Positions 36,684 through 49,960 of a DNA stretch of 64,000 nucleotides are shown piece after piece. Position 1 is the stretch's first letter. Each line of letters opens with the position of its first letter. The notes beneath the pieces are model-generated. The model was not told where the DNA came from and ran no database searches. It saw nothing but the letters and a program-made list of their open reading frames with translations. The position numbers and the translations under genes were made by a program. Source of the stretch: Vigna angularis (lineage: Eukaryota > Streptophyta > Magnoliopsida > Fabales > Fabaceae); contig NC_068979.1 in NCBI RefSeq assembly GCF_016808095.1, forward strand, positions 11,307,001-11,371,000. Direction: 5' to 3'.

Positions 36684-38110
36684 TATCTATCCATCAACAC
36701 AATCAAAAGTGGATGACACTTGTCTCACAATCCTCATAACATGATGTACAAAGTGCGAACATGCATCATCAATGGTGAGTATGTCCGCATTTGGAACGAA
36801 ATTTGGCGATCATGGAATGCTCTATTGAAACCCAAACTGCCTCGACACACACTCAGGCAAATGATGGCAAAAGACGTCACCAATCTGAATCCATCCAGAG
36901 TACATACAAATGTTGAAAAAAGGACGAATGTCCCGATGTCCCTCACACGGTTACCATATAACTCCAGTGTATGTCAAGGCATCCAACTATGAATGAATCT
37001 TTAGAAGACTGCAACCCTGCCTCGCGATCTCCCACCTGGCGGCACGCGGTCTGATATCATCATAAGAAGACACCAAACGTCTCCTTCCCATTGAAGAGAA
37101 ATGCTCATATATTCATCTCTAAAAGAAATTTTATTCAATCTTTCATCTTCCAACATCAAAATAATTACATGAAATCAAAGTGGAAAGCATATGTGTACTT
37201 ATAACAGTGTCAAATATCCAATCATTTGCCTAGTGGAAGCCAAGCTCGCATCCCCAAGCTGCTCATATATATGCGCGAGTGTAGCAATGCCCCGAACATA
37301 TCTTCCACATATGTGTATGTCTTTAAACAAAAGTAAGACACACAAATGAATGTGGCACTCTTATTTGCGAAGATTATGCATCCAACTAGATGAATTAGAT
37401 ATGCTCTAGTAGTGTACTCCATTGTTGCACCTCACAACACTCAACATAAATATCTTTGAGCCAACTGAGCTTGACTTTCGGACAATGTGCTTCTTACATC
37501 TCTGCATCAGCCTTGCCATGATCGATGCCAAGAAGCTCAACAAGGGCTGAATGAGCATCTTCAAACTCCAACTTCACACCAAATCACAAAATTGTCCTAG
37601 GACCGGGAGGTGAAGAACCGTCGACACATCATCAAGAGTTACGAATATCTCACCCACAAGGAGATGAAAACTGCTCGTCTCGAAATGTCATATATCAACG
37701 AGCAATAAACCTTTATCGGCATAGTCATAAGGAATGTTCGTGAGAGGCATCAAATCTGAATTTAACACAATTTGTTGAATTCCCTTGTGGTAGGGTCCTG
37801 ATTTATTTAATTTCTTCCCGTGGGAGATCAACTTAATCTCCTCTCGATCCTACACAATAATATTTAATATAATTTTTATTCAAAATAAAAAATAATAATT
37901 ATAACTTATAGATGAACTCACCCGGCTTGCCAAATTACATAAGCAACAGGTTGAACATAGTGCGTGAGTAAGGAACAACCATATGGAAGAACAGCATGAT
38001 GCTCATTCTCCTCAACATGTGCCTCAAATGTGTGCTCCTCAACTACAACATCCTCTATTTAAGCATCAATAACAACTTCACGTTTTCTCCAAGTTGAAGC
38101 TATAGGTCTT
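36684..38110 (-). pseudogene. PMD (MAIN-like / 'PP7 long form homolog') pseudogene, 5' part
   Basis: The minus strand, read from about 38110, carries plant-mobile-domain wording. FHLLVGEIFVTLDDVSTVLH and LPVLGQFCDL lie near 37600-37690. AYLIHLVGCIIFANKSATF lies near 37330-37410, then AHIYEQLGDASLASTRQMIG near 37220-37290, and FGF and VDG before the hAT insertion at 36691. An intron of AT-rich sequence lies around 37850-37910. Stops and frameshifts are frequent. PMD proteins include MAIN/MAIL1, which act in silencing and genome stability, but PMD also occurs as an accessory gene inside plant transposons. Its placement opposite a MULE transposase fits the latter. Confidence 0.8.
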
Positions 38111-39616
38111 CTTCACCTTGCTTCATCATGGGAAGAACTCTCTCCTCAATAAAAAAAAATTACTACAAAACTAAACAAATTTAAAATAAAAACTACTATA
38201 ATTAAACATAGATAAGATATTAATATATTAATTAAATAAATATTAAGTTATATAAATTTCAGATATATCTTAAAATTACTAAAAATCTAATTAAAAATAA
38301 TTTCAAAACTACATCTAAAAGCCATAGAAATTTAAAGAAAAACCAAACAAATTTATTTAAAAAAAATACCTCAATAAACTATAAACATATCTAAAAATTA
38401 AATAAAATATTCATTTAAATATAATTTAATCATATAAATTAAAAAACTATCAAAAAAATAAACACAATTATTTAAAATAATTTTAATTAAAATTTTATTA
38501 CATTAAATATAATTATTTGAATAAATTCTAATTCCATAAATTATTAACCTATCCCTAACAATTACAAAAAAAATAATTACAAATAATTTAATAATATCTT
38601 TTAAAAAAATATAAAAAAAATTAAACTAATTAACTACAAAAATAATAATAATAATTAATTAAATATAAATAAATTAAAAAAAATTAATTACTTATAAATA
38701 AATTAATAAAACATAATTAATTAACTATAAAAAATTAAAACAATTAATGAATTAACTATAAATAAATTAAAAAAATAAAACAATTAATTAATTAACTATA
38801 AATAAAACAATTTTATAATTTAAAAACTATAAATAAACTAATTTATAAAACAATTAATTAATTAAAAATTAAATAAAAAGAAAACGTTGAAGGACTTCAA
38901 CGAAAATAGAAAATCCGGTTGATGGATTTCAAAATCTGTTGGCGGTGACATATTTCCTATTTTCTTTGAAAACCTTTAATATTTTCTTATACAAATTTAT
39001 CACGAAACAATTTTAATTAGTTATAAATAAATTAATAACAATTAATTAATTAATTATAAATTAATTAATAAAATAAAAAATTAATTGATTAGCTATATAA
39101 TTAAAAAAATAAAACAATTAATTAATTAACAATAAATAAAACAATTTGATGATTTAAAAACTATAAATAAATTAATTTACAAAAAAATTAATTAATTAAC
39201 TAAAAATAAAAAAAAAACAAAAAGAAAATACATGTTCACAAGTTCATATAGTACCTAAATATACATGTAAACGAATAACATGCAAACGAATATCAAATAA
39301 ATATTAACAACATCAGATATAAACACTAACGAACCTGGATTTGAAGTGTCGAGAAAGCAAACGAATCAAACACAGATGCAAACCAGTGAATGGAAGGAAC
39401 AAAAAGAGTGAAACAGAGAGAGGAGAAGAAGACTGAAAATGGAAACAGAGAGAAAGAGAGAAAGCAAATATGTGGGAGTGGAGAAAGGATTTAGGATTTT
39501 AAAAAAGTTAAAAGTTAAAGGTAAATGTAATTTTTTTTACCAAAGGGTATTTTTGTAAGGAAAATAAAATGAGGAGGTGCATGGAGAAATTAAGGTGGTT
39601 TGGGGAGAAACTCTCC
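38111..39616. other. A/T-rich right arm of the large MULE
   Basis: From about 38150 to 39240 the sequence is dominated by 'aattaatta' and 'aaataaa' runs with no coding signal. The last 400 bp is purine-rich leader-like sequence leading to the proposed right terminus at 39616. Confidence 0.5.
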
Positions 39617-40861
39617 ATTTGATTGTTTGTTTTTTTCTTTGCAACACCCACACTTTCTCTTCACGCACACAAGCTTCCTCTTCTGAATTTCATTTCTCCT
39701 TCTTATTTTATGTGTTTAGATACACACATACATATTTCTTTTTTTAATGAAATATGATGAATTTATAATTATATAAAAATTTGAATTAATTAAATTTAAT
39801 TTCAAATAAATATTTTTGTTTATAATTATTTAATAATTAGTTAAATTTTGTATAATTTTTTAGAAATTTAAGTTTTTTTTGTTTGTTATAATATATTATT
39901 TAATTTTATAATATATACAAAACTTTTAACAAAATAAAAAACTAATACAATAAATTAAACATTTATAATTAAATTATAAAATCATAAACTAATACAATAA
40001 ATTATACATTTATAAATAATATAATAAACTTAAAAATAATTTAAATAATTATAAATATGCATTTTTTATATTAACAAAATTAAATAATTATAACAAACAC
40101 TGGTTTTAATAATTAACTATTTACTATACATATACATTATTATAATTACTAAAAACAAATAAATATCTTAATAAATGTATATAGATATATAAATTTTTAG
40201 TTAACTTTCTGTTATATATTAAAATATCGCCTCTCATCTACATTTATATGTCAAGAAACGAAAAAAGTTAATAAATTACTCATTTTAAAACAAAATAACT
40301 TATATTCTAAATAAACATATTTAATATTTCAAATATATGTTAGTAAACAATCATTAGAATTAAGTTATTACTTAATTTTTTATAAAAACAAACTTTTTAA
40401 AAAGTTGTTATAAATGGATAATGAAAAAGTAAATAACGTAGAATATGAAAAATAAGCGCATGATGTATCGGACATTGGATATAGAAAATAAGCACGTAAA
40501 CAGTTTAAAAAATATTGTAAAAATGGATATGAAATCCGATTTTTCTTTTATAGTTGATGGTGTGATTTTTGAATTTTCATATTTGATTTATGTTTTTGAA
40601 AATGTATTTTTTTGTCAAATGTGAATATTTGATGTGTTTTTTATCATATGTTTAAATCTGATAATATAAATTCATGAAGCAGAATCTTAAAAAAAAAAAA
40701 AACTTTAGCAAAGCACCAATACAACACTACTATCTATTCTGTCAACCTTTACATTTAAATTGCCCCAACACTTCCAAACTAAAAACTCTCTCAAAAGTCA
40801 AAGAATGGGACGCAGAATATTAAAGAGGTGAAATGAGGTACATGTATTATAATTATAATTA

Positions 40862-40865
<4 letters not shown>

Positions 40866-40898
<33 letters not shown>
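40866..40898. repeat. (TA)n microsatellite
   Basis: Alternating TA run of about 33 bp, preceded by a few 'ataatta' units. Confidence 0.95.
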
Positions 40899-40901
<3 letters not shown>

Positions 40902-41014
40902 ATTTTCAAAGCTTCATTCAATTTAGGCAATGCTTTCATGCTTCATTTAGTTCATGCATAGAATTTTTCGATAAAAAAATTAATGTAAAATCATTTTATT
41001 GATTAGAAGATATT

Positions 41015-41175
41015 TATGAAAATGAGTGTTCGGTACAAACAAAATCTTACATCCGATAAAATATAAAATACATATGGTTTTATATACATATAAAATACAT
41101 CTTTAGAAAAACATTTTAAAACGATACCAAAAACAAATCTGTAAGAACTTAGTCCAATGATATCTTATTAATGGG
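41015..41175. repeat. Diverged copy of the 'ggtacaaacaaagtcc' dispersed repeat
   Basis: The same order of blocks as in the tandem copies at 63338-63652 is present: 'ggtacaaacaaaatctt', 'tccgataaaat', 'ttatatacatataaaatac', 'accaaaaacaaatctgt' and 'aatgatatctta'. It is more diverged than the right-hand copies. Confidence 0.7.
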
Positions 41176-42876
41176 ATAACATATAACAACAGCCTTATAG
41201 ATTTGAGGCTTTTACTTCTGCACAGCTACAATTTCTTTCCACCCTTACAAATTTTAAAATTACTATTTTACCCTTTAAAAGGTGACTTCCCACGGAAACT
41301 TTTCTGGAATTTGGTCCTTTTTTCCAGAACTCATAAAATACATTCTGAAAAAGAACTTTCCGATAAATGTTTTTCATTTTCCGCCTTTTATTTTAACTGT
41401 ACAACGGGGACGATGATACAATGGTCAATAATTAACTGACAATTAGGGAATGCTTATCATAATGGGAAGTGAATCATAATCAAACTAATATTTAAATTAT
41501 GGAGAGAAAAAATTCAACATTATAGTCACCCATGGCCGCTAAAAAGGTATGATATAAGGTATTTTTTATGTGGTATCTTGATGGGAAATTTTAAAAAATA
41601 ATTTATTTTTTAAAAGAATTTGAGATATTTTATCAAAAAATAATTAAATATACAATTTAGAGAGAAAATATTAAAAAATTAAAATTATAAAAAATTATAA
41701 GAGTAGTATGGGAATTTTAATTTTTACCTAAAATGGTAAAAAAATTAACATTCTTCATATTCTCTCGTCTCTTTATTTTATGTCATGTTTTTATTTTTAT
41801 CTTTTACTTTATGATATTATAAGTCTGACTACAATTAAAATGTTGCTTGTTCGAATAGTTAGATGTCATTTTGTTTGGACTTAATTAAATTTGAAGCTAT
41901 GATAGGTTTTGATATTTATTTTATGGAGTTTTTATTAAAAAATAATTAGTTTATTGAGTATTTAAAATTTTTATAATTTTTAATTAAGTTATTACTATTT
42001 AATTTTTTTAATAATTGAATTACGTGACAATTATCTTTTTATCTTATTTTGTTTATTTGTGTGATTTTATCAATGATGAGTTGATAATTTCTTAATTGCT
42101 ATATAGAAAACATTTGAGAGCGTAAAATCTTATTATTTAACATATCTTGAGAAAAATAAAAATTTAAGTACAATATCGTTTCTTATTAACCACAACATAT
42201 TTGTATAATTTTATCAATGGTAATTTTTTGTTAACCACAACATATTAGTATAATTTTATCAATGGTAGTAGTTGATAGTCCCTTAATTGTTGTTGACCAT
42301 AATGTAAAAAACATTTGAAAATATGAAAATATTATTATCTAATATATTTTGAATAAGAGCAATATTATTTTTTATTAACCACAATATTTTTTTTAATGTG
42401 TAGAAACAAGTAGATGATGGACAAAATAACAATCATATCACACACAAAAAAATAAACAAAAAGACTTGAAAAATATAAAAAGTTTGATTACTAAATAGAT
42501 CACTAAGATTACTCTTTAGTTTTTTAGTATTGATGTTAGTTAAGGTTCTTTTGATAATTATGCTTTCTGAATGACATCAAACACGATTTTTTCAATTAAC
42601 AAATATTATTTCAAATTTTCAGTTGATGATGTCATTTGAGATTTTTTCTTACCAACATTTTCTTGACAAAGATTGATAACTCTATTATTCAATTCATGTG
42701 AATCATGATTTTTTTTAATCTATACTAATTAAATTACTTTTTGAATGTTATTTATATGTCCATATAGATTAGAGTTGATAAGTATAACTATTTTTCAAAA
42801 AATTTCAATCAAAAATTCCTTTCAGTGTCTACAATAATAAAGTAGTAAGATTTATATAGAATAGTAACTAAATTAG

Positions 42877-42880
<4 letters not shown>

Positions 42881-42926
<46 letters not shown>
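42881..42926. repeat. (TA)n microsatellite
   Basis: Alternating TA run of about 46 bp in AT-rich intergenic DNA. Confidence 0.95.
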
Positions 42927-42930
<4 letters not shown>

Positions 42931-43603
42931 ATTGAGATATTTTATCTACATAAAAAATATATAATAAATTTTAAAAAGACATTTGAAAAACTAAACAATC
43001 TAGACACGAAAGCAAATTTGTAAAATTATTGATGAAATAAAAAAAGGCTATGATTTACCAGCTCCTTGCCAAAAAGTAAATGGTGGGTTATTTTGATTCC
43101 CTTCCAAGTTCAAATCTAATAAAATCCCCTTCTCACTCGATAAAATTAGTGGAGTATGAACCTAAAATCTAAAAATTAGAAAACAAAATTTATTTCTATA
43201 TTGTCACTTACTTTAATGTCATGGAGATCATTCTATTAAAAACATCATACTATAATACTTACTAAATTGAATCCAAAGAGAGCATAAATTGAATAACTTT
43301 CATAAATGCAAAATTCAAGGTGATACAATAACTTATTTATCAGAATAACATTGAAATCTCCCTAGAAGTAAAATCCTGCTAGCCCAAATTTGGATGAAAC
43401 CAAACCATTTACATGTAAGGAGAAAAATCATTTACACTTGAAATGGATAGCTAAGAAACCAAAACAGATCTAAGTCCACTGAAATACTAAACTTTCGGCA
43501 AGTCTCAAGCAACCTGGTTCATTGGCATGCATGCTGGGTTTACCAACTTTGATTCGCACTTAGATTATTCCCAACAATGCATGAGTTGAGTTCAGGGCTG
43601 AAC

Positions 43604-46600
43604 TTAGTACTGATAAACATGATGAGGAGGAGATGGAGGATGGTATTGGTAGTAATAACCTGGTGGATACTCATTATATGGAGGTGGTGGAAAGGGTTGA
43701 TGGATATGATAGGGTAGCGAGGGTTCATGTAAATGATGATTGGGTGGGATTAGTTCAGGCAAATGATGGGGTAGGGAGGGTTCAGGCAAATGATGGGGCG
43801 GTGATGATGATTCAGGCAAATGATGGGGTGGTGGTGATTGTAGATGCAAATGATCGGGTGGGGATGGTTCATGCAAATGATGGGGTGGTGATGGTAGATG
43901 CAGATGATGGGCTGGTAATGATTGATGCAGATGATGGGGTGGGGAGGGTGAACTAGGCTCACTCGATGGAGAACTAGCAGCAGCAACATTGGTTTGATGT
44001 TTATCTACTCTGACTTCAATCAATTCCTCTTCTTCAACCTCAAATGACCTGAAGATTGGATGCAAGTAAGCATCGGCCAAATAAGCTTTTATGTTCAAGT
44101 CAGGTTCTGTGCTCTTCTCCAACATATCCTTTGACATTGCTTCCTGAATAGATCAAGAGAAATCAGTTTTCATGCAACCATCTTAAGTGTCATGTAGCCA
44201 ACTTCGGAGAAGAACAAAAGGAAGTTTAGTGTAGAGAATTCTACACTATTCCAAAGGTTTTGCATGGTTCATATCTTACCTCAATAGGGTACTTCCGAAA
44301 TGCTGGCTCAAAACGTCTCTGGCAATACTTGTGGAATGCAAATGTCAATATTGGTAATATAACAAGCAAAGGTGTGGATTTAGCTGCCTTTTTGGTGCTG
44401 AGCAATCCCAACAGAAGAAACTGGGATATTAGCATGCTTGCAATGATCCGGCTGTGAACTAGTGGCCAAAATGCAGCAGCACTTTCATACTGTTGGTTGT
44501 AGACATTGATTATCTGCATAGTTAAACATCATGTGAAGTTATATTTAGATTACACATCACCACATCCTGTTTCATTGAATTGACACACAAAAATGTTACA
44601 AGCTCATGAGCAATATGCCCTCGTACAGATTACATGAAACATGCTTGTTCTAGAAATTATGCTATGGTTCTAAGAAATCTTCAAGCTACTGTAAGTCCAA
44701 TTAGCAAAACAAGGCATGTTTTAAGATCACACTAGCAGAGACACTGACCTGATGACGATAAACCAAATATGCAAAGGCAAAGAAGACTAGTATGAAGGGA
44801 AGAAGGATTGGTGTCACCACAGCGTACACAATTCCAAGAAGGAAGTATAGTTGAAGACTTGGAATAGTCTCTGGAAAGTCCACACTCCCAGGGTTCATGG
44901 CCTTTCCTCTATCTCTTTCTGTTTTAACTATGAACATGTTCTTGAGATGGTATATAACCAATGGCTTTAATCTTAGAATCTCACCAGCAATTCCAGCCCA
45001 GCCATCAACCATTATGTATGTTATAAAGAAGGTAGCCTTCATTGGAATGGAAACTCCAATTGTTCTAGGAATCCTATAGACAATAACAAGATTTATCAGA
45101 CAGTGTAAGATTTAATAATGTTACAAAAAGTTATTGTATTTATTGCATTAAATATATGAAACTGGAACGTTGCTGCAAGATTAGAACAGATCTAACACAA
45201 TATATAGCCAGTCAGACATTGCTTTAACTCAAAACTGCTCAATTAAAGACATACTGTGTAGGTGACTGGTGCAGGAAAGCATGCAGTTGTTGAAATGCAG
45301 TCCCAGTGACTATGCTTCCCAAGAAAACATTCACCAGCATAAAGTAATAATATTTTGCAGCTGTCTTCCGCTCAAGTGTTGACAGTGCAATATATCCCTC
45401 AATTTTTGACATGATCATCAGAACCGTTGGTAGAATGTACAAAAATACTTTAAGAGCCAAACCAGGAAGAAAACCTTGAAGAAAGGACTTGATGAAATTG
45501 CTGTCAAAAGCCAAAAAATCTCTGTTAAGCTAACAACAAGACATTTGAGCCAGTAAAGTATACAGTTTACCATATATTTTAATTTTACTACTGAAAATTC
45601 ATCAAAACAGAATAAATGAAGAAAATAGTGTATAAAAAAGATAGATGAATTTACAAAACCAAATAAGATAAATCAATCTCTTGAGTGATTTCTAAAATAG
45701 AAGATAACGAATATGTGCTTTGCACTAAGGTAAAATAGTCAATTCTAATGCCTTCCAGACATTTGCATCATTTATTACTGCAGTCCTGATTAATTCCAAA
45801 AACCTAAACTAACAAATCAAGATTGAGCATTATATATTCTACCAAAGAAGCCAAAACAGTTAATGAAGAAATTCTATAACAATGTATATCAACTTCTAGA
45901 TTAATTACCTTCTCTATTTACATTCAAAAAGAAACTTAAGTTCACTTACAATTCTATAACTGGTCTGAGGAAAGGAGCAACTTTTTCAAGACCGTCCAAA
46001 TTGGCAAGGGATTGCACAAAAGCAATGGGAATCATGTAGAAGAATACCAAGGCAAACACAGACAATGATATTACAAGCCTCCTGATGCTTAAAGAAACAA
46101 ATGGTATGGCCAAGTTCCGCCAGTATACATCACGTGGCTCTGGAGCCCAATCAGTTAGCCAAAGAGTTGGATTCTTGCTTTGTTGGGTTTGTGCACAAAC
46201 TGATGCTCCCCAACGGGAATTGAATGAAAGAAAAGCAACTGGTAAAATAGCTTTGGGATCTTTTATAATTTTCTGGCGTTCCAATGTCATCTGCATATGG
46301 TATGCAGTATAGCTATATTAAAGTATCTCAATTTCAATAGTGAATGCATGTGTATTAGCTTAAGGACACAGAAAATTACCATGTACATAGTTCAAAATCA
46401 AAAAAGGAAAAACCTGATAAAGGTAATATGCCACAGAAAAGAGAAACAAACCCAACTTACCACGTTATCAAGTTCCTTAATTGCATGTTTGTAGTACTCA
46501 ACAGCATCAACTTTTCCACCCCAAAGACCAAAAAGTCCAGTCTAAAGGGAAAAATAACAATGTCAGATTCAGGTTCCAACCAAACAGATTATTTGTCACA

Positions 46601-49600
46601 TTGTACCACTTACATTCTTAGCAATTACATACCTTGATAGTGGACCTCTTGCCAGGATGTCTCTCAGACTTAAGCTGGTAATAGTCCAGCCAATTTTGGA
46701 GTCTTTCTCTTCTTTTTGCAAGTTTAGCAAATTTGTTTGCATTGTAGACAGCCTGAATAAAATGAGTGCATAACAATATGAATCATTTAATGTAAAGAAA
46801 TATATTCTGCTGAGTTAAAATAAATCAACATTAACATGTATAAATTCCCTTATCAGTTTATCTTTAATAAACTTCGCCAATTAAGAATGTAATTAAAATG
46901 ATTACCTGGTGTCCAATATAATGATCTGGGTGGTTTGTTTTAAAGAAGCCCTCCACAGAATCTGATACTGCGTGACCAGGCATGTGAGGGATATTCCTGA
47001 CAACTACCTGTAAGAAGAATGCAAACCATGAAGATTTGAAAAGATGGTTAAAGAAAACTAGAGGAGATAAGCATTCATAGGTGTGACAATACAAGCTGAA
47101 AAGTATTCTATTCTAAAACCATAGCATCTTGGATATTAAGAATTCAGTGTAAGCATCAACCCCATACAAGCCACATTTTTCAAGTACCAAGAATGGATTC
47201 AAAGCTAGAAACTGAAAATTAGCTCCTTGAAAAGAATGACAAAGAAGCACAGCCAGAGTTGCATCTTCTCCATGATCTTATTCTCACAAGCCTAATGAAG
47301 AACTCGGGAAATGCAAGTAATTCTATTTACAAACTGTCTAAGGATACTTGGAGCATTTTAAGCAGCATTCATAATGTGAGAATGGGCCCAATGAATTCTT
47401 TGCTAACTAGTAAAAGATAAACTGATGAAATGAACAATCCAAGCCTTACCATAATACATAAAAAAAAATAAAAAAGGACCAGACACTTCACTGCAATTGA
47501 AAAATGGTGAGGACTGAAGAGCTCCAAGAAATGCTTTCTAACAATAACAGACAATCTCAATTTTATTCCACCCGATGAAAAATGAATTAAGATTTTTAAC
47601 TTACTGTGAATTGCTCCACACGCCTGCGTTGTGATGCCATGAAATGCAATCTCATTGTTGCGACATAATCATATTCTTTGTACAGCAGAAAACAAATCCA
47701 TAATGTGAACAGGTATTCCAATGCTATGTGAACAAAAAATCTGAAATTTATAATTCCAGCCGTTAGCTAATTGATAACACAAAATTACTATCGTGACAAT
47801 GTAATGTAGGTTGCAATACACATAAAAATAAACAATACAAGATTTAACCAAAACAAGAGAGACAGGGAGATGAAAAGAAAATATTTAAATAGAGGATATT
47901 AGATATCAGGAATTGAATACGATTCCTTTTCAATGGAACCTTTATGGGTTAGTTGTCATGACACTAGTTAACCAGACATTGCAAAAATTTATATCTATTT
48001 TGTTTCACTGGCATATGATTAAAAAAATGAACTCTTTGATGAAAGAAAATTAAACTGTAGCTAGATACGTCTGAAATCTGTTTTAAAACATGGATCATAA
48101 TAGTTCAGCATTACAAATTACTTGAGACGATAAATAGTAGTACACCATGCCTGATTGATATCTCATGATTTCTTGAAGATATATGTAAAAATTTCCTTAG
48201 AAGAATTATTGAAATGATTTTCACAAACAGTTAAACTCAGTCTTCTGGTTTGCTGTCACACCATGTATCCTGAGACAATATAAGATATATGCCACAATTA
48301 TATTTTTCTCAATAAAACTTTAATCCTTGGGTGATGCGAGTAGTTAAAGTCAAGAGAAGAAAACACAAAACTTGGACCTCAAGCGAAGCATTACTTCATA
48401 AAGAAAGTTCTGAATTATTTGTTTAATTTTTGGGGGGAGTTTAAGGAAACATACCTTATAGATTCAGTAGGAACATTTGATATTGAGAGTTTATCAATAT
48501 CACTCACTACCAATTCCTTCTTCAGGAAAAATAACGTTCCACTTGATACGTTGACTGGTATAAGAATGAGGAGCGCCACAATTGTGATTGGAACAAAAAT
48601 CTTCAAGCTGAAAAGAAAGAGATAAAAATTAGTCAGATTACTAGTAACCCAGTACAGTAATTTCGACATTAACAAGAAGTTGAAAAGGAGACGCTTATCT
48701 CTCTTTTCACGATCTGAAAGTCATGCCTCCAAAGTTCACATCAAAAGATTACATTCATAAATACGATAGACAGAAAAAAAGGTGCATCTTTCACATGCAA
48801 CAGATAAAAGTTGACAGAAAACAGAAACAGAGGGAGGAGCACAAGGACAAGTGGAAAACGTAGAAAATTGGACAACACCGTAGAAGGTGAAGCTTCCACG
48901 GAAGAGATTTAACAAAAGCTGGCAAAACCAAAAAGAAAGTTGACAACCACACGGCATAACTCTAGAATCTATTTGATAATCAAACGCATGGAAATACAAA
49001 TTCAATCAACAACCGAATGCTTAACATTTTTCGAAGAAGAGCAATTTTCCAAACATAGTTGCCGCGCAGCAACAATGCATCGCAACAATTCCCCAGCAAA
49101 AAAAATTACAATTCCCAGAAACACAACAGCATGTAAGTTCAGTCTCTTTTTTTCCAATGATAAAAATAAATGTAAAAAAAGTAGTCAGTGTCTTGATTTG
49201 ACTAAAGTTTAAAACTTTTGCATTAAGATGATAAAAAAAAGGAACAAATTGCAAGCATGGTCGCCGCACGATAATCCATCACATCAATCACACAATTCAC
49301 AGAATTTGGCACATTGAATTAAAAAAATACAGAGTATGCTTACAAATACAATCTTCTACGATGGATAAGGAAAAAAAATGGTAATTTTATTGAGTTGAGC
49401 TGAAAGCAGCAATTGCTTGTTGAAAACAAACAACACAACAATGGAGTCAACAGTAGAGACGAAAGAGACGTGGTTAATATTTAAAGGAAAAGTGAAAGCT
49501 GATGCGAATGGTGTAAAAGGAGAGAGGAGTACCCCAGAGTGTAGATTCTAAGGAAAGCAGCAGAGTCAAGGCCAGCATGGCTAATAATCTCAGACTCACT

Positions 49601-49846
49601 CATTCTGAGAGCCTGTGGCATCCAATTCAGGAAGGTAAGGTAAGTCTTGAAATTGAGGTTCACAAACTTGCCCACAAAATTCCCAGAACTCCTAGGACTA
49701 CTTCTCCCTCCACTGAGATACCACTTGGGAAAGTAGACCCTATCATTGATGGGTTGGATTCTCAGCAGAGCAAAAGCCAGCAAGAAAGCAAAGGCCGAGA
49801 GAATGTTGATGGTAGCTGAGACACCAATGTCTGCAAGGGTTGCCAT
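43604..49846 (-). CDS. OSCA1-like: OSCA/CSC1-type hyperosmolality-gated cation channel, At1g32090 type
   Basis: This is a multi-pass channel of the OSCA/TMEM63 family, which opens to Ca2+ and other cations on membrane tension or hyperosmotic stress. Eleven exons join in frame: 49533-49846, 48455-48607, 47605-47740, 46906-47007, 46633-46752, 46461-46541, 45950-46290, 45255-45500, 44749-45073, 44280-44513 and 43604-44143, giving 863 aa. It starts MATLADIGVSATINILSAF. A cytosolic region (QFTVVVRNIPHMPG, KNPTLWLTDWAPEPRDVYW) precedes the 7TM core (FVQSLANLDGLEKVAPFLRP, LQGFLPGLALKVF, SIPMKATFFITYIMVDGWAG, LYFLLGIVYAVVTPILLPFI, YRHQIINVYNQQYESAAAFW). The usual C-terminal motif EPAFRKYPIEEAMSKD is present. 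After it comes an unusual tail, residues about 740-863, of some nine units like PPHHLHEPS, ending in a Tyr/Pro-rich stretch. The Arabidopsis relative has a Ser/His-rich tail at the same place. All splice borders are GT-AG and no damage was seen. Confidence 0.94.
43640..43960 (-). repeat. In-frame coding minisatellite for the Pro/His tail
   Basis: About nine degenerate copies of a 33-36 bp unit (plus strand 'caaatgatggggtggtgatg') lie inside the last OSCA exon. Units stay multiples of three, so copy number can change without shifting the frame. The plus-strand open frame here is a by-product of the repeat. Confidence 0.85.
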
Positions 49847-49960
49847 TGCAGAAAGCAAAAGAGTCCAGAGAGAGAGAGAGCGAGAGAGAAAAGAGATGGG
49901 GTGTTCAAGAGGAAGAGAATTGAATAGAAGAATGAGAAGGGAAAGAATAACTGATTCTTG
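49847..49960 (-). promoter_or_regulatory. GA/CT-rich probable 5' leader of the OSCA gene
   Basis: Just upstream of the ATG the plus strand reads 'gagagagagagagcgagagag', i.e. a CT-rich run on the coding strand. Such tracts are common in plant 5' leaders and core promoters. The transcription start is not identified. Confidence 0.4.

Larger units (their letters stand above)
24454..39616. mobile_element. Decayed autonomous MULE with transposase-OTU and PMD genes, multiply invaded
   Basis: The proposed left end (GGTGTTTCTCCCTACACC) and the right end in reverse complement (GGAGAGTTTCTCCCCAAACC) start imperfect TIRs that also share a 'tccatgga/tccatgca cct' block. The flanking 9-mers ATTTTCTAG (24445-24453) and ATTTGATTG (39617-39625) match 6 of 9. 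Subterminal parts on both sides repeat the 'aacggatttcgaaatccgtt' motif (about 24860 and 38890-38940). Inside are a plus-strand transposase-OTU pseudogene and a converging minus-strand PMD pseudogene. Removing the nested insertions leaves an element of about 7 kb. The borders are the least certain part. Confidence 0.6.
39626..43539. other. AT-rich intergenic between the transposon block and OSCA gene
   Basis: No supported gene was found. (TA)n arrays occur at 40866-40898 and 42881-42926. A diverged copy of a dispersed repeat lies at 41015-41175. The open frames near 41200-41440 have no recognisable content. Confidence 0.55.

Noticed and set aside
43633..43956. 107-aa plus-strand frame rich in Asp, Gly and Val
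   Set aside because: It is the antisense of the Pro/His repeat in the last OSCA exon; repeat units divisible by three keep both strands open.
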